This document shows, in pieces, positions 1 through 8,918 of a DNA stretch of 30,220 bases. Source of the DNA: Zelonia costaricensis (lineage: Eukaryota > Euglenozoa > Kinetoplastea > Trypanosomatida > Trypanosomatidae); NCBI GenBank assembly GCA_030849075.1, contig JASAOO010003225.1:1-30220 (forward strand). Direction: 5' to 3'. Both the position numbers and the translations under genes were made by a program. The notes beneath the pieces were generated by a model, which did not search any database, was not told the origin of the DNA, and was given only the letters and a program-made list of their open reading frames with translations. The number at the start of each line of letters is the position of its first letter. The stretch's first letter is position 1.

Positions 1-823
1 TGTGTCCCACCCCCACCCCACCTCTCCACCCCACCTCGCTCGCCCCCATGTGCGTGTCGTGCCTTCATCTCTTTTCCCGTTTACCCTACCAGCCCCAGTT
101 GGTGGGTGTGACTGCGCGCATACGCAAAACGACTCTGAAAAAGCTCCAAGAGAAAAGAAGAAAAAAAAACGGTCAAGAACGGAACGCACTGCATGCGCCG
201 ACTGCACAGTGCGGATGTCGGCTCCTCCTCTTTCTCCCCTTTTGTCTGCCAGCTCCCGTGGCGTGTGGGGTGCAGGGCGGAGGGGGAGGGAGCGAGGAGT
301 GTGAAGACGTGTCAGCCGCGGTGCGCACTTCCTCCTCCCCTCCCCCTCGCGCGGCTTCAATGCCAAGTGCGTGGGGGGGCTTCTCCACGAGGTGTGCACG
401 CACCGTCTCTCTCGCCAGACGCTCCTCTGGAGGTGCGGCCTCTCGTCAGCTGCCCGCCACACGATGTGACGGTCTCGCTGAGATTGGCAACGCCGCAGTC
501 GCGTCAGCTGTGGCCCTCTCGTCTCGCCCACCTTGACGTGCTACCGTTGCGCTCCACAGCGCCGCTATGCTGCGCCAGACAGTTCGCCTGGCTCCCTCGT
601 CCGCGACGCGCCGCTCCTCCACCTCCTCGTCTACTCCTCTCTCTGCACCCCGAAGTACACGCTACTCCTTTCCACATTCACGCGAGCACGGGCTCCGCCC
701 CTTGTGCACGAAGTCGCGCACCGAGTGCGTCCCCTCCCCTCCCCAACCCTCACACACCAGTTCACTGTCGCCCCCCTCCCCCACCTCTCTGTATTCCCGC
801 CCCGCACCTCTCGCTTCCCAGCC
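1..823. other. Intergenic region upstream of the Rag GTPase gene
   Basis: No convincing gene is seen. The stretch is pyrimidine-rich on the + strand except for an A-rich purine patch at about 145-175. Open frames run through it only because stop codons are rare in such GC-rich DNA; their translations are Pro/Ser/Arg/Cys-rich low complexity. The last 100 bases become strongly C/T-rich and carry the likely trans-splice signal for the gene starting at 824. It probably holds the 3' UTR of an upstream gene outside the window followed by the 5' UTR of the Rag gene. Confidence 0.7.
731..760 (+). promoter_or_regulatory. Candidate spliced-leader acceptor for the Rag GTPase gene
   Basis: A C/T-rich tract (about 731-749) is followed by AG at 759-760. 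This would leave a 63-nt 5' UTR without upstream ATG before the start at 824. The only later AG (820-821) lies 2 nt from the ATG and is too close. Known: trypanosomatid mRNAs are trans-spliced at an AG downstream of a poly-pyrimidine tract. The exact site is inferred. Confidence 0.4.
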
Positions 824-1906
824 ATGGACCAGAAGCAGATGCAGAAGCTGCTCCTCATGGGGCCGGGCGGAGCAGGCAAGACGTGCATGCGCAGCATCAT
901 CTTCGACAACTACCTGCCACGCGACGCGCTGCGGCTCGGCATCACCATCTCGCTCGACCAGAGCCAGGTGCACATCCTTCGCAACCTCTTCCTGAACCTC
1001 TGGGACTGCGGTGGCCAGCACCGCTACGTCACCGAGTACCTCAACCGCCAGAAGGAGTACATCTTCCGCTACGTCGGCGTCATGCTCTTTGTGTTCGACA
1101 TCAACAGCATGAGCCGCGACTGCCACAGCGGTCTCGGCACGGGTGCGGCCGGCGGGGGCGGTGGCGGCGGTGCCGGCAACGAGGGCGGCAGCGCGTCGAC
1201 GGACTGGAGGCTGCCGGAGATGCTGGAGTACTTCCGCGAGTCGATGCGCTTCATCCGGCAGTACAGCCCCAGGGCGAAGGTGTTTGTGCTGCTGCACAAG
1301 ATCGACCTGATTCATAAGGACATCCGCGAGGAGATCTTCGCGGCCCGCAAGCGCGAAATTCTCAGCTGCATCGACGCCGGCGACTGCAGCGACATCGAGT
1401 TCTTCGGCACCAGCATCTGGTCCGACTCCCTCTACCTCGCCTACAGCTCCGTCGTGCGCTCGCTCGTGCCGCACCGGGACGTGCTGGTGGAGACGATGCG
1501 CGGCATTGCCATGGCGTGCGATGCCGCCGAGGTCGCCCTCTACGAGCGGAGCACCTTCCTCTGTCTCACGCACGTCAGCCGCAAGGCCGCCGCGGACGGC
1601 GCGACGGCGCTGTTCGTGCAGGACAGCGGAGAGCTGCGCACGACGGAGGTGAGTGAGACGGTGAAGCACTTCAAGCTGAGCTGCATGAACAACACGACGA
1701 GCCTCGGCGGCCTCAGCATCGCCACGGAGACGTTCACCGCGCTGCTCTGCCCCTTCACAGAGTGCACGCACGTCCTCGTCGTCTCGGTGGACCCCAAAGT
1801 GAACGTCGAGCTGCACCGGCTCAACGTCAACGCCGCGCGCCGCCGCTTCCAGCAGTTCCTCGACTCGGACGAGCCGACCGCGTGTGCGATGCGTGAGGTG
1901 CTCTAG
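824..1906 (+). CDS. RagA: RagA/Gtr1-family small GTPase
   Basis: 360-residue Rag-type GTPase. In other eukaryotes RagA/B (yeast Gtr1) pairs with RagC/D on the lysosome or vacuole to report amino-acid status to TOR complex 1. The G domain comes first: P-loop GPGGAGKT at residues 13-20, switch-I threonine T41 in a GITISLDQS stretch, switch-II WDCGGQ at 60-65, and HKIDL at 158-162, the Rag-type form of N/TKxD. The segments RSIIFDNYL, LNLWDCGGQ, FGTSIW and FKLSC align with RagA by eye. The C-terminal half (about 190-360) fits the roadblock-like dimerisation domain. A glycine-rich insert (about 103-125) enlarges one surface loop between the beta strand ending FVFDI and the next helix. The start is the only in-frame ATG upstream of the P-loop and directly follows a pyrimidine tract. 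Family assignment is strong; the TOR role in this parasite is inferred. Confidence 0.93.
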   Translation: MDQKQMQKLLLMGPGGAGKTCMRSIIFDNYLPRDALRLGITISLDQSQVHILRNLFLNLWDCGGQHRYVTEYLNRQKEYIFRYVGVMLFVFDINSMSRDCHSGLGTGAAGGGGGGGAGNEGGSASTDWRLPEMLEYFRESMRFIRQYSPRAKVFVLLHKIDLIHKDIREEIFAARKREILSCIDAGDCSDIEFFGTSIWSDSLYLAYSSVVRSLVPHRDVLVETMRGIAMACDAAEVALYERSTFLCLTHVSRKAAADGATALFVQDSGELRTTEVSETVKHFKLSCMNNTTSLGGLSIATETFTALLCPFTECTHVLVVSVDPKVNVELHRLNVNAARRRFQQFLDSDEPTACAMREVL

Positions 1907-2105
1907 GCTTGAGAGAAGCCTGCCACCCTGGAGGGGTGTGCCTCGAGAAACTCGCGTGCGTGCTTGCGTGGGTCTCTCCACGCTGCAAACACACGCACAC
2001 GCGCACACACTGACAGACTTGCGCGGTGCGGCGCCGCGTGTCTGGCCGGTCGAAGGACTTGCGCTATCACGTTGTAGGTACGCGGCGATGGACTGCACAG
2101 ACGAG

Positions 2106-2130
2106 CACGGGACGGTTGCTCTGTCCCGTG
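2106..2130 (+). other. Hairpin in probable Rag GTPase 3' UTR
   Basis: CACGGGAC (2106-2113) is perfectly complementary to GTCCCGTG (2123-2130). One G-U and one G-C pair extend the stem inward to leave a five-base TTGCT loop. No T-run follows, so it is not a bacterial-style terminator. It could be an RNA element in the 3' UTR. Confidence 0.5.
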
Positions 2131-2284
2131 GCCGTGCGTGTTGTGCTTCCTGCCCTCTTATTTCCATCCCGCCTCTTTACCGCTGTCATGTCATGCTGCA
2201 CCTGCTGCTGCGCGGTGTGGTTGGGCTGCGCGTGCCGCTCTCTCTCTGCTCGGCTGCACGAGCCCCTCGGCAGCGCCTTGTCGT

Positions 2285-2307
2285 CGGAGAGCGTCGGTCG
2301 CTCTCCG
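2285..2307 (+). other. Nine-base-pair hairpin in probable Rag GTPase 3' UTR
   Basis: CGGAGAGCG (2285-2293) pairs perfectly with CGCTCTCCG (2299-2307) around a TCGGT loop. It lies about 380 bases after the stop codon and 155 bases after the preceding hairpin. Function unknown. Confidence 0.5.
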
Positions 2308-2754
2308 TCTTTGTCTGCCAGCCTTTACCGACCCCTCTCTTGTGTGTGCGCGTGTGGCCGTGCCGCTCCAGCGTGGAGGAGCGATGCGGGGGGAGGGGGG
2401 GGGAGGGTGCAAGGGCGTGCGCACATGCGCATGGACACGCACACAGACAAGAGCACACACGAACACATGCCCACCCAATCGACAAGCAAAGGAAAAAGAG
2501 GTCCGGGACGGACGCGTGGGATTGGTAGCGACGGCAACGAGCAGCGTTGAGGTGCCCTTCCGCCTGTTGCCTTCTCTCCACCGTCAGTGGCACGGACGCG
2601 CTACGCCGTGCGAAAGCGCCACCGCCACGTCGTCGCCGCCGGTGGAGGCCGGAGAGAGAGAGAGACAGACGGCGTGACGGCGGAAGACGCGAAGGTGCAG
2701 TCGATGCCGTCACCGAGCTCTTCCCCAGTTTCTGGCTCACTCCACACCGTCTGC

Positions 2755-2871
2755 ATCACTTCCTCTCCCCCCACCCCCGTCGTGTGCCACCTCACGCCCA
2801 CTGCCACACATGGCAGTTCTCGTGTCGCACCTCCCGACACACTTCTCCCCTCACACCGCTCTCCGACACAG
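2755..2871 (+). promoter_or_regulatory. Candidate spliced-leader acceptor region for the propeller/coiled-coil gene
   Basis: A C/T-rich tract at about 2755-2780 is followed by AG at 2815-2816, and a second C/T stretch by AG at 2870-2871. Either leaves a short 5' UTR with no ATG before the start at 2912. An ATG at 2809 lies just upstream of the first candidate and would be excluded from the mRNA. The choice between sites is undecided. Confidence 0.4.
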
Positions 2872-2911
2872 CCTCGTTCTTTAGCAACTCCTTTACATCG
2901 TCTCTAGCTCG

Positions 2912-5900
2912 ATGGCGCAGGCCGCGTCGGCCTCGCCGTCACCGCCGACGTGGATCGGCGGCCATGCCGTGACGTCGCCGGCCCGCTGCTGCACGGCGCA
3001 CCGCGACCGCTTCGTGGTCTACGCTGCCACCGACGCCTGCCTCGCCGTGGTGGACGTGCTGGCGGACCATCCGGACAGCGCGGCCCCCGAGGTCCGCTGG
3101 CGGAGCGCAATGCGGCTGTGCCCCCTGAACTCGCCGGAGGAGTCGATCACCTTCGTTGCGGGGCACCCTGAGCGCGCGGTGGTGTGCGTGGGCACGGCGC
3201 AGCACGGCCTGTACGTCACGCCGCTGACAAACCCGTCGCTGACGGAGGCGACGAAGCTGCCGCGCTCCGTGACGGGCGACTGCACGTACGGCGCCGCCTT
3301 CCTGTTCACGGAGGAGACGAACTACCTCGCCTTCTCCTCGCTGCTGCACAGCCGCCCGTCCGACCCCACTCCGCACCGCCTGTCACTCTGGAACCTCGAC
3401 ACCAAGGCGCTGCTGTGGCGCGGCTCTATGGGGCCGCTGCGGAGCATGTGCAGCTTCGCCTACGATCTCTCCTTCGCCGCCTGCAGCGCCGGCAAGGTCG
3501 GCCTTTTCAGCGTGCAGAGCAGCGCGGCGGAGGGGCTGGCAGAGGCGCAGTCGGTGAAGCACGGCGAGCGCAACCGGCTGATGGTGCTGAACCGCCACTG
3601 CAGCGCTGTCGACGAGCTGAGCGACGTCACATACGCGTGCTGCACCGCCACCCCGGTGGAGGGGGAGGAGACCTACCTGGCCCTCACGACAAGCGGCTTC
3701 CTGGTCGCCTTCAGCGCTGCGACGGGCTCAGTGGTGCGGTGGATGGACTGCAAGGTGCCGGCCGCCACGGCCCTCTGCAGCATTGGCAAGGCAGGCCTGC
3801 TGCTCACCGGCGGCGTCGCCCGCCTCTTCCACGCCGGGACGTGGGAGTTCCAGGGCAAAGTGAAGTGGCACGACGCACTCGCCACCGACGGCGCCCAGCC
3901 CCCCACCGCCGACGAGGCTCCGCTGGTCTTCACCGGCGGGGCGAGCGCCGGCGACGGGGCCGTGGCGCTCTTCCACAGCGGCGGTGCCTTCTCGCTGTAC
4001 ACGACAGAGGTGAAGGCGGGCACGCACCGGCTTGTACTGCACCGCGCCTCGCTCTTCGCCCCAGCGCCGCTGGTGGCGGGCTCCCCGGCCGAGGTTTGGG
4101 CCCTGAGCACGACGCTCTGGTGCTGGTGGACCCCGCAGGCGCTCCTCTTCGTGACGCCACCCGGCTGCGCACTGCACAGCGCTGTCTCGGTGGCCTCGAG
4201 CTGCGCCACGCTGCACCCGGCCTCAGGCGCCGTCATCGTCTTCGACACGACGCGGCGCGCCCTCGTCGCGTACGGCCGCACCAGCGACGGCCCCGCCGAA
4301 CTCGCGAGCGCGCCCGCCGTGGACGCCGGCGACGCCGTCGTCAGCCTCGCCAGCTCTGCAGCTGGAGACGCCGTGTACGCGTTGGTGACTGCCTCGTCGA
4401 CGAGTGCCTCGGCCCCGCGGCTGCGTCGCTTCCAGTGCGGCTGGACTGCAAAGGAGGGAGGTGGCGGGCGTGTGCTGCGCATCGAGCAGGCCGAGGGGTC
4501 TGGCGACGGTGGGAGCGCACTGCCCGCCGTGCCCACGGGGACGCATTCGGTGGTCGTGTACAGCAGCGCCGGGGGCAGCGCGGCAGACAGCGACATCGTC
4601 GTTGCCGTTCAGCGCAGCGCCATCACGGTACTGCCGGGCGCCGGCGCAGCCGCGGATACGGCGGGGCCCTCCGCTGGCCCAATGTACACACACGCCGACC
4701 CCATCGCGCGTGTCGTGCAGTGCCGCGACGGGCTGGTGGTCGCGGGGACGGCGACGTGTGCGCACGTGCAGCTGCGCGGTGGCGGGACGCGGTGGGTCAT
4801 GAAGCCGCTGCCCGAACCCGACGCGGCGGTGCCGGTGCCGGCGGTGCGGCGGCAACAGGGCGGCGCGGCGGGCCCCGCACCGCTGGTCGCCTGCGCCGCG
4901 GCACGCAACCGCGCCGACGTCGTTGTCGTGTGCCGTGCGTCGCGGCTCTGCGCGTGGCAGCTCACCGGCGACACCGCGACGCTCATCGCGGCGCGGCCAG
5001 TCGGGCCGGCAGTGCACGCGGTGTGGAGTGAGGAGGAGAAGGAGGCGGCGAGTCTGCTCGTGTGGACGCTCGGGCCGTGTGGGGTGGAGCAGCACCGGCT
5101 CGGCCCCCTCGCCCGCTCCACGGTGCTGCCGGTCAGCGCGGAGAAGCTCCTACCCCGCCCCGGAGCGCCGGCACCCGCAACAGCACCAGAGACCGCAAAG
5201 CGCACGCGGACGCCCGGCGGTGGGCGCAAGGCGCCGACGCCTGCCTCGGCCAGCACGCGCGTCGCGTCCTCCCCACCACCGCGACCTTCGGCCTCGCTGA
5301 AGTCGCCCTCGCCTCCCACCACCGCACCAGCGGCAGCTGCGGCGGCAGCTCCTCTCCCCACGGGGGGTCCCGTGCGGCGCCAGGCCCGCACCCCACGCGC
5401 ACTCGCATCGACAGCGGGCGACGTGACGCGGGCCGCCGCGGCGGAGGCACGACGGCAGCGCCGCACCGTCTCCGCCGGCGCGCCGTCGAGCCGCGAGCTC
5501 AGCGACCGCTTCACGGAGCTCACCGGCTTCTACGCACGGCAGAAGCGGGACAAGTCCGTCGGCGACCACGTCCGCACACCCCGCGCAGCCGGCGCGGGGC
5601 GCCGCTCCTTCCCCTCCACGGAGACGGACCCGGGCGCCGCCGTGGGAGAGAGCGGCGGTAGTGGTGGTGGCGGGGGACCGCAGCCATCGCACACGCCCCG
5701 CCCTGAGGCCCCAGCAGCCGCGTGCGGCACCGCCGACTCCGTCGCCGATGCGGTGGACGTGTCAGCGCTGACGATGGACTCGCAGGTGCTGCGTGCGCCT
5801 GTGCCCGCGCCAGGTCTGTCCGAGGCCGCTGCCGGTGCGACTGCGGGGAGGCGGAGCGGCGCGAGCGCGTCGGCGGCGGCCCCCGCTGCGGGCGGCCCGG

Positions 5901-6481
5901 CGGCGTGGGCGGACAGTCCACCCCAGCGCCACGAGGCTCGCCGCGACGCGCGCCGCCCGCCCCCGGACGCCGACGACGCCGTTCTGTGCAGCTCCGCAAG
6001 CAACGGAGCCTCGAAAGCGTCGCTCTTCTCCGGCGCCTCGCGCCCTGGGGACGGGCCGCGTATGTCCAACGGGGCCGCCTCAGCGGCGACGACGGCTGAG
6101 CAGTTCTCCGTGCACGCGCGGCACCTGCGCGAGTCGCTGCTGAACCTGAAGGAGCTGCTGGAGCAGAGCGAGCTGGCCGACGCGGCGGCGGCGGCGTCGA
6201 CCAGCGAGGTGTCGCTCAGCGACGTGCCCGAGGCGGACCTCGACGAGCTCTCCTCGCTGCTGAGCACTGTCGCGGCTCAGCTGCAGCTGCGGCAGGTGCG
6301 GCGCTCTGTCGAAGGCGGCGTGCAGGCGGCCGGACCGGCGCGCTCTGCGGCGCCGCCGACCGGGGCGCCGGACACGTACGCGGCGGTGGCGACAGAGCTG
6401 GCTCGCATCCAGGCGCAGAACACGCGGCTGGAGGAGCAGAACCGGATCATCCTCGCTCAGCTGCGCAGCGGTCAGCACTGA
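2912..6481 (+). CDS. Predicted beta-propeller (WD40-like) plus C-terminal coiled-coil protein, function unknown
   Basis: 1189 residues; I do not recognise a named orthologue. Residues 1 to about 740 are rich in alternating hydrophobic strands with small-residue turns. One WD-like blade edge is clear (LSLWNLDTKALLWRG, about 157-171), which suggests one or two degenerate WD40 propellers. About 745-865 is Pro/Ala/Thr/Arg-rich and probably disordered. A short conserved-looking helix with FTELTGFYARQ follows near 867. About 885-1060 is again disordered. The end is helical: 1062-1092 (LRESLLNLKELLEQ), 1107-1133, and a final heptad coiled coil at 1154-1187 (LARIQAQNTRLEEQ). This propeller, linker, coiled-coil plan is common in cytoskeletal and centriolar/flagellar scaffolds, but that role is only inference. 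The start is the first ATG after the pyrimidine tract, and no in-frame ATG lies upstream. Confidence 0.85.
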   Translation: MAQAASASPSPPTWIGGHAVTSPARCCTAHRDRFVVYAATDACLAVVDVLADHPDSAAPEVRWRSAMRLCPLNSPEESITFVAGHPERAVVCVGTAQHGLYVTPLTNPSLTEATKLPRSVTGDCTYGAAFLFTEETNYLAFSSLLHSRPSDPTPHRLSLWNLDTKALLWRGSMGPLRSMCSFAYDLSFAACSAGKVGLFSVQSSAAEGLAEAQSVKHGERNRLMVLNRHCSAVDELSDVTYACCTATPVEGEETYLALTTSGFLVAFSAATGSVVRWMDCKVPAATALCSIGKAGLLLTGGVARLFHAGTWEFQGKVKWHDALATDGAQPPTADEAPLVFTGGASAGDGAVALFHSGGAFSLYTTEVKAGTHRLVLHRASLFAPAPLVAGSPAEVWALSTTLWCWWTPQALLFVTPPGCALHSAVSVASSCATLHPASGAVIVFDTTRRALVAYGRTSDGPAELASAPAVDAGDAVVSLASSAAGDAVYALVTASSTSASAPRLRRFQCGWTAKEGGGGRVLRIEQAEGSGDGGSALPAVPTGTHSVVVYSSAGGSAADSDIVVAVQRSAITVLPGAGAAADTAGPSAGPMYTHADPIARVVQCRDGLVVAGTATCAHVQLRGGGTRWVMKPLPEPDAAVPVPAVRRQQGGAAGPAPLVACAAARNRADVVVVCRASRLCAWQLTGDTATLIAARPVGPAVHAVWSEEEKEAASLLVWTLGPCGVEQHRLGPLARSTVLPVSAEKLLPRPGAPAPATAPETAKRTRTPGGGRKAPTPASASTRVASSPPPRPSASLKSPSPPTTAPAAAAAAAPLPTGGPVRRQARTPRALASTAGDVTRAAAAEARRQRRTVSAGAPSSRELSDRFTELTGFYARQKRDKSVGDHVRTPRAAGAGRRSFPSTETDPGAAVGESGGSGGGGGPQPSHTPRPEAPAAACGTADSVADAVDVSALTMDSQVLRAPVPAPGLSEAAAGATAGRRSGASASAAAPAAGGPAAWADSPPQRHEARRDARRPPPDADDAVLCSSASNGASKASLFSGASRPGDGPRMSNGAASAATTAEQFSVHARHLRESLLNLKELLEQSELADAAAAASTSEVSLSDVPEADLDELSSLLSTVAAQLQLRQVRRSVEGGVQAAGPARSAAPPTGAPDTYAAVATELARIQAQNTRLEEQNRIILAQLRSGQH

Positions 6482-6596
6482 GCCTCTCCACGCTTGCTGT
6501 GGCCAAGGACGCGTCGCGCTCTGTCGATCCCGCTCGGGACTGCTTTCCTGTACCGCTTTGTGGCGCGAGGTGAGGAGATTGCCGTACATCGGTGCA

Positions 6597-6617
6597 TGTG
6601 TGTGTGTGTGTGTGTGT
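6597..6617 (+). repeat. (TG)n microsatellite
   Basis: Uninterrupted TG dinucleotide run in the 3' UTR of the propeller/coiled-coil gene. Such tracts are frequent in Leishmania spacers. Confidence 0.9.
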
Positions 6618-7218
6618 TGAGCCGTAGTTCACCGCACCGTTGCGTCGGTGCGCCGCGGTCTCGTGACTCCGCTACTCGTTCATTGTCTTTTTTGTTGTTC
6701 CGGTCTTTTTGATGGGACGAGAGCGGGCACGGAATGGCCGGCCTGCCCGCGTGCAAGCGCGAGCGAGCGCAGAGAGAGAGGGCCATGGCCGCTGCTACAC
6801 CGCCGCCTCTCCTGCATTGACCCTTATCCATCGAAATTGCGCTTCTCTTGCTTGATTGGCGATTTGCCGTGGCGCGCACTGTGCAGTCGTCCGGCATCCG
6901 CGCGGTCGTCTGCCGCGGACCGTCCCGGAAGCGGCACCTGCCGCAGTATCAAAGAAGACGCAGAGGCGACAAGGGACGGGAAACAGGCGGGCAGCGGTAC
7001 ACGCGCACGTCCCGGCTTCGGCTCACCCTTCCACCGCGCACCTCAACGCCGTGGCCGCGCGTGCCAGGCGGGACCGGCAAGACGACACGGGGCCCGTTGA
7101 CAGAGGGCGTGGGGAGCTGAGGGGAGGGAGGGGAGGGGGGCTCCGTGACAGAGGCGGTGCCGCCGCACTCCTTGCTGTTGGCCCACGCCCCCGCCCTGCA
7201 GCTGCGCTGATGAGTTCA

Positions 7219-7295
7219 CATCTCTGCTTCTCCCGTCACCCCCCCCCACCTCGTCTCTTGTGCATGAAATGCACGCGGTCTCCTCCGTCTCACAG
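7219..7295 (+). promoter_or_regulatory. Candidate spliced-leader acceptor for the HAD gene
   Basis: A strong C/T tract (7219-7259) is followed by a mostly pyrimidine stretch whose first AG is at 7294-7295. Splicing here would remove the out-of-frame ATGs at 7210 and 7264 and also the longer in-frame ATG at 7269, making 7356 the first ATG of the mRNA. This is the basis for choosing the shorter start. Confidence 0.4.
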
Positions 7296-7355
7296 CCACC
7301 ACTGCGCACCTCCGGCCCTCCCACCTCTCTGCTCGTCCACCCCGCGCACGCGCTT

Positions 7356-8678
7356 ATGCTGGTACACAGCGGCACAGCTGCCGCGGCAGACGCGAGCCTG
7401 CGTGGGCTGCTGCAGGAGTGGTACAGCCTCGTTGCCGAGCTCCTCCTTGGCGACGCCGCAGCGGCGGACACGGGCGGCTACAGCGACGCCCACCGCACGC
7501 TGTGGCTCGAGCGAGCTGAGCTGTCGGACAAGGACAGCGCAGCAGACAGAGCGCCGCCGCCGCCGCCGTCGCAGTGCACCCCAGCGGAGGCCCTGATTGG
7601 CGAACTGACCAACCTCTGCCCACTGCTCTCCCCCACATCTACCGCTGCAGCCTCAGCCTCGTCGCACGCCGCAGCAGCAGCGACCAGCGCAGCCGACGCG
7701 GTCGCCGCGTCCCCGCAGCCGTGGACGGACCGTGTGGCCGACGCGCTGGATGACGTGATGAGCGCCATCGACGCATACCTCGACGCCCCTGCCGCGCCGC
7801 TCGCCGTCTCGCAGGCGGCGCTGGGCGGCCAGTCCTTCTCGCAGATCGAGGCGGCGCTCACGGGGGAAAGCTGCATCATGGCGGGCCTGCTGCTCCAGCG
7901 CCAGGTGCGTCCGCGCAGCGGCCCGTGCTACGCCACTGTTGTGCCGCCGATGCTCGTCGTCATGGACCTCGACGGGACGCTGCTGCGCGCCTCGCTTGGC
8001 TCCATCTCCCTGCGCGCCGCCCACGCCGCGACGGCCGACGACGTCGCCGCCGCCTTCGTGGATGCGCCGTTTGTAGTGGCCTTCTGTGCGGCTGTGGCGC
8101 AGCGCGGGCACGAGCTGGCGATCTGCTCGCTGACAGAGGGCGCCGCCGACCAGCACCGCACCGGGCTGTCCGTCGCAGAGGCGGTGCTCAGCTTCCTCTC
8201 GCTGCTGCTTCCACCCCACCGCACGTACCTGACCAGCGTGGACGACGTCGTGTGTGTGCCCAAGTCGCTGGCGGGCCCGGGGAAGCTGTTCCACCTACAG
8301 GAGCTGCAGCAGCGCCGCAACGAGCGCGATGCCCAGCAACAGCACCGCGCGGCGACAGCGACAGCGGCCGCGGCGTCGCACGATGGCGTGGCTGGTGACG
8401 TGGTGGGCGCGCCGCTAACCGGCAACGCGTCGCCGCTGTCCCCGCCGTCGTCACTGCCGTCTGCGGTGCCGCTGCTGCTGCCCAAGTGGCTGAGCACCGA
8501 CGTGGTGCTCATAGACGATGACCGCGAGAACTGCCGGCTGGCCGTCACGCAGGGCTACCACGCGTTCCTGTGTGCGGAGACAGGCATGTGCGCCGCCTGG
8601 TACGCGGCCAACCCGGAGCTGCAAGTGTTGCTCGGCCTGCCCGCCGAGGCGGTGATGCCTCGCCAACACAGCGGCTGA
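7356..8678 (+). CDS. HAD-superfamily hydrolase-like protein
   Basis: 440 residues from this start (469 if ATG 7269 is used). All four HAD motifs can be placed: motif I DLDGT at 204-208 (nucleophile D204, acid/base D206), motif II serine/threonine in ICSLTE (S258 or T260), motif III lysine K310 in GPGKLF, and motif IV acidic DDD at 387-389 in VVLIDDDREN. HAD enzymes are mostly Mg2+-dependent phosphatases using a phospho-aspartate intermediate, so a phosphatase is likely; the substrate is unknown. The first 200 residues are helical and Ala-rich and match no domain I recognise. A Gln/Ala/Ser/Pro-rich insert of about 55 residues (320-375) separates motifs III and IV. The chosen start has no upstream ATG if trans-splicing occurs at 7294-7295, and residues before it read like translated pyrimidine-rich leader. 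It is not the CTD-phosphatase subtype, which has DLDET. Confidence 0.8.
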   Translation: MLVHSGTAAAADASLRGLLQEWYSLVAELLLGDAAAADTGGYSDAHRTLWLERAELSDKDSAADRAPPPPPSQCTPAEALIGELTNLCPLLSPTSTAAASASSHAAAAATSAADAVAASPQPWTDRVADALDDVMSAIDAYLDAPAAPLAVSQAALGGQSFSQIEAALTGESCIMAGLLLQRQVRPRSGPCYATVVPPMLVVMDLDGTLLRASLGSISLRAAHAATADDVAAAFVDAPFVVAFCAAVAQRGHELAICSLTEGAADQHRTGLSVAEAVLSFLSLLLPPHRTYLTSVDDVVCVPKSLAGPGKLFHLQELQQRRNERDAQQQHRAATATAAAASHDGVAGDVVGAPLTGNASPLSPPSSLPSAVPLLLPKWLSTDVVLIDDDRENCRLAVTQGYHAFLCAETGMCAAWYAANPELQVLLGLPAEAVMPRQHSG

Positions 8679-8875
8679 AGGAGCAGCGAGGCGATCGTCT
8701 GGGCAATGGAGTCGGCACACGCGGCGAGGGTGCGTGGAAGCACTGCCACGCTCCCTCGCCTCCTCATCCTCGTCCACTCCAGAGCTCCACACACACACGC
8801 GTACACACGTACGGCGCCTACCCCACTATACACACCGGAGGTGCGTCTTGTCCTGCTTGCCGACACAATCACTGC

Positions 8876-8918
8876 AAAAAAAAAAAGACGAAAACAAAAG
8901 ACAGTCGGGGGGGGGGGG
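8876..8918 (+). repeat. A11 and G12 homopolymer runs in a purine-rich patch
   Basis: Eleven A at 8876-8886 and twelve G at 8907-8918 lie about 200 bases after the HAD stop codon, inside sequence that is otherwise pyrimidine-biased on this strand. It may mark the 3' UTR end or the A-tail of a degenerate retroposon; neither can be shown from sequence alone. Confidence 0.6.

Larger units (their letters stand above)
1907..2911. other. Intergenic: Rag GTPase 3' UTR to next gene's 5' UTR
   Basis: About 1 kb without a credible gene. It contains short CA-rich patches (about 1988-2010, 2440-2465), two perfect or near-perfect hairpins (2106-2130 and 2285-2307), a GA-rich patch (about 2650-2670) and a C/T-rich stretch (about 2755-2910) leading to the next start. 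Long open frames here in several registers translate to Arg/Cys/His/Ser low-complexity sequence and are judged non-coding. Confidence 0.7.
6482..7355. other. Intergenic: 3' UTR of propeller gene to HAD gene
   Basis: About 0.87 kb. It contains a (TG)n tract at 6597-6617, a T-rich patch near 6685-6710, a GA-rich patch near 6760-6782, and a repeat-free stretch (about 6840-7100) of balanced composition that encodes nothing recognisable. A poly-pyrimidine tract at 7219-7260 precedes the HAD gene. ATGs at 7210 and 7264 are out of frame with the downstream gene and argue for trans-splicing after them. Confidence 0.65.

Noticed and set aside
6856..7596. Overlapping + frame with ATGs at 7210 and 7264 before the HAD gene
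   Set aside because: Low-complexity translation that runs into the HAD gene in another frame; treated as upstream ATGs, not a gene.
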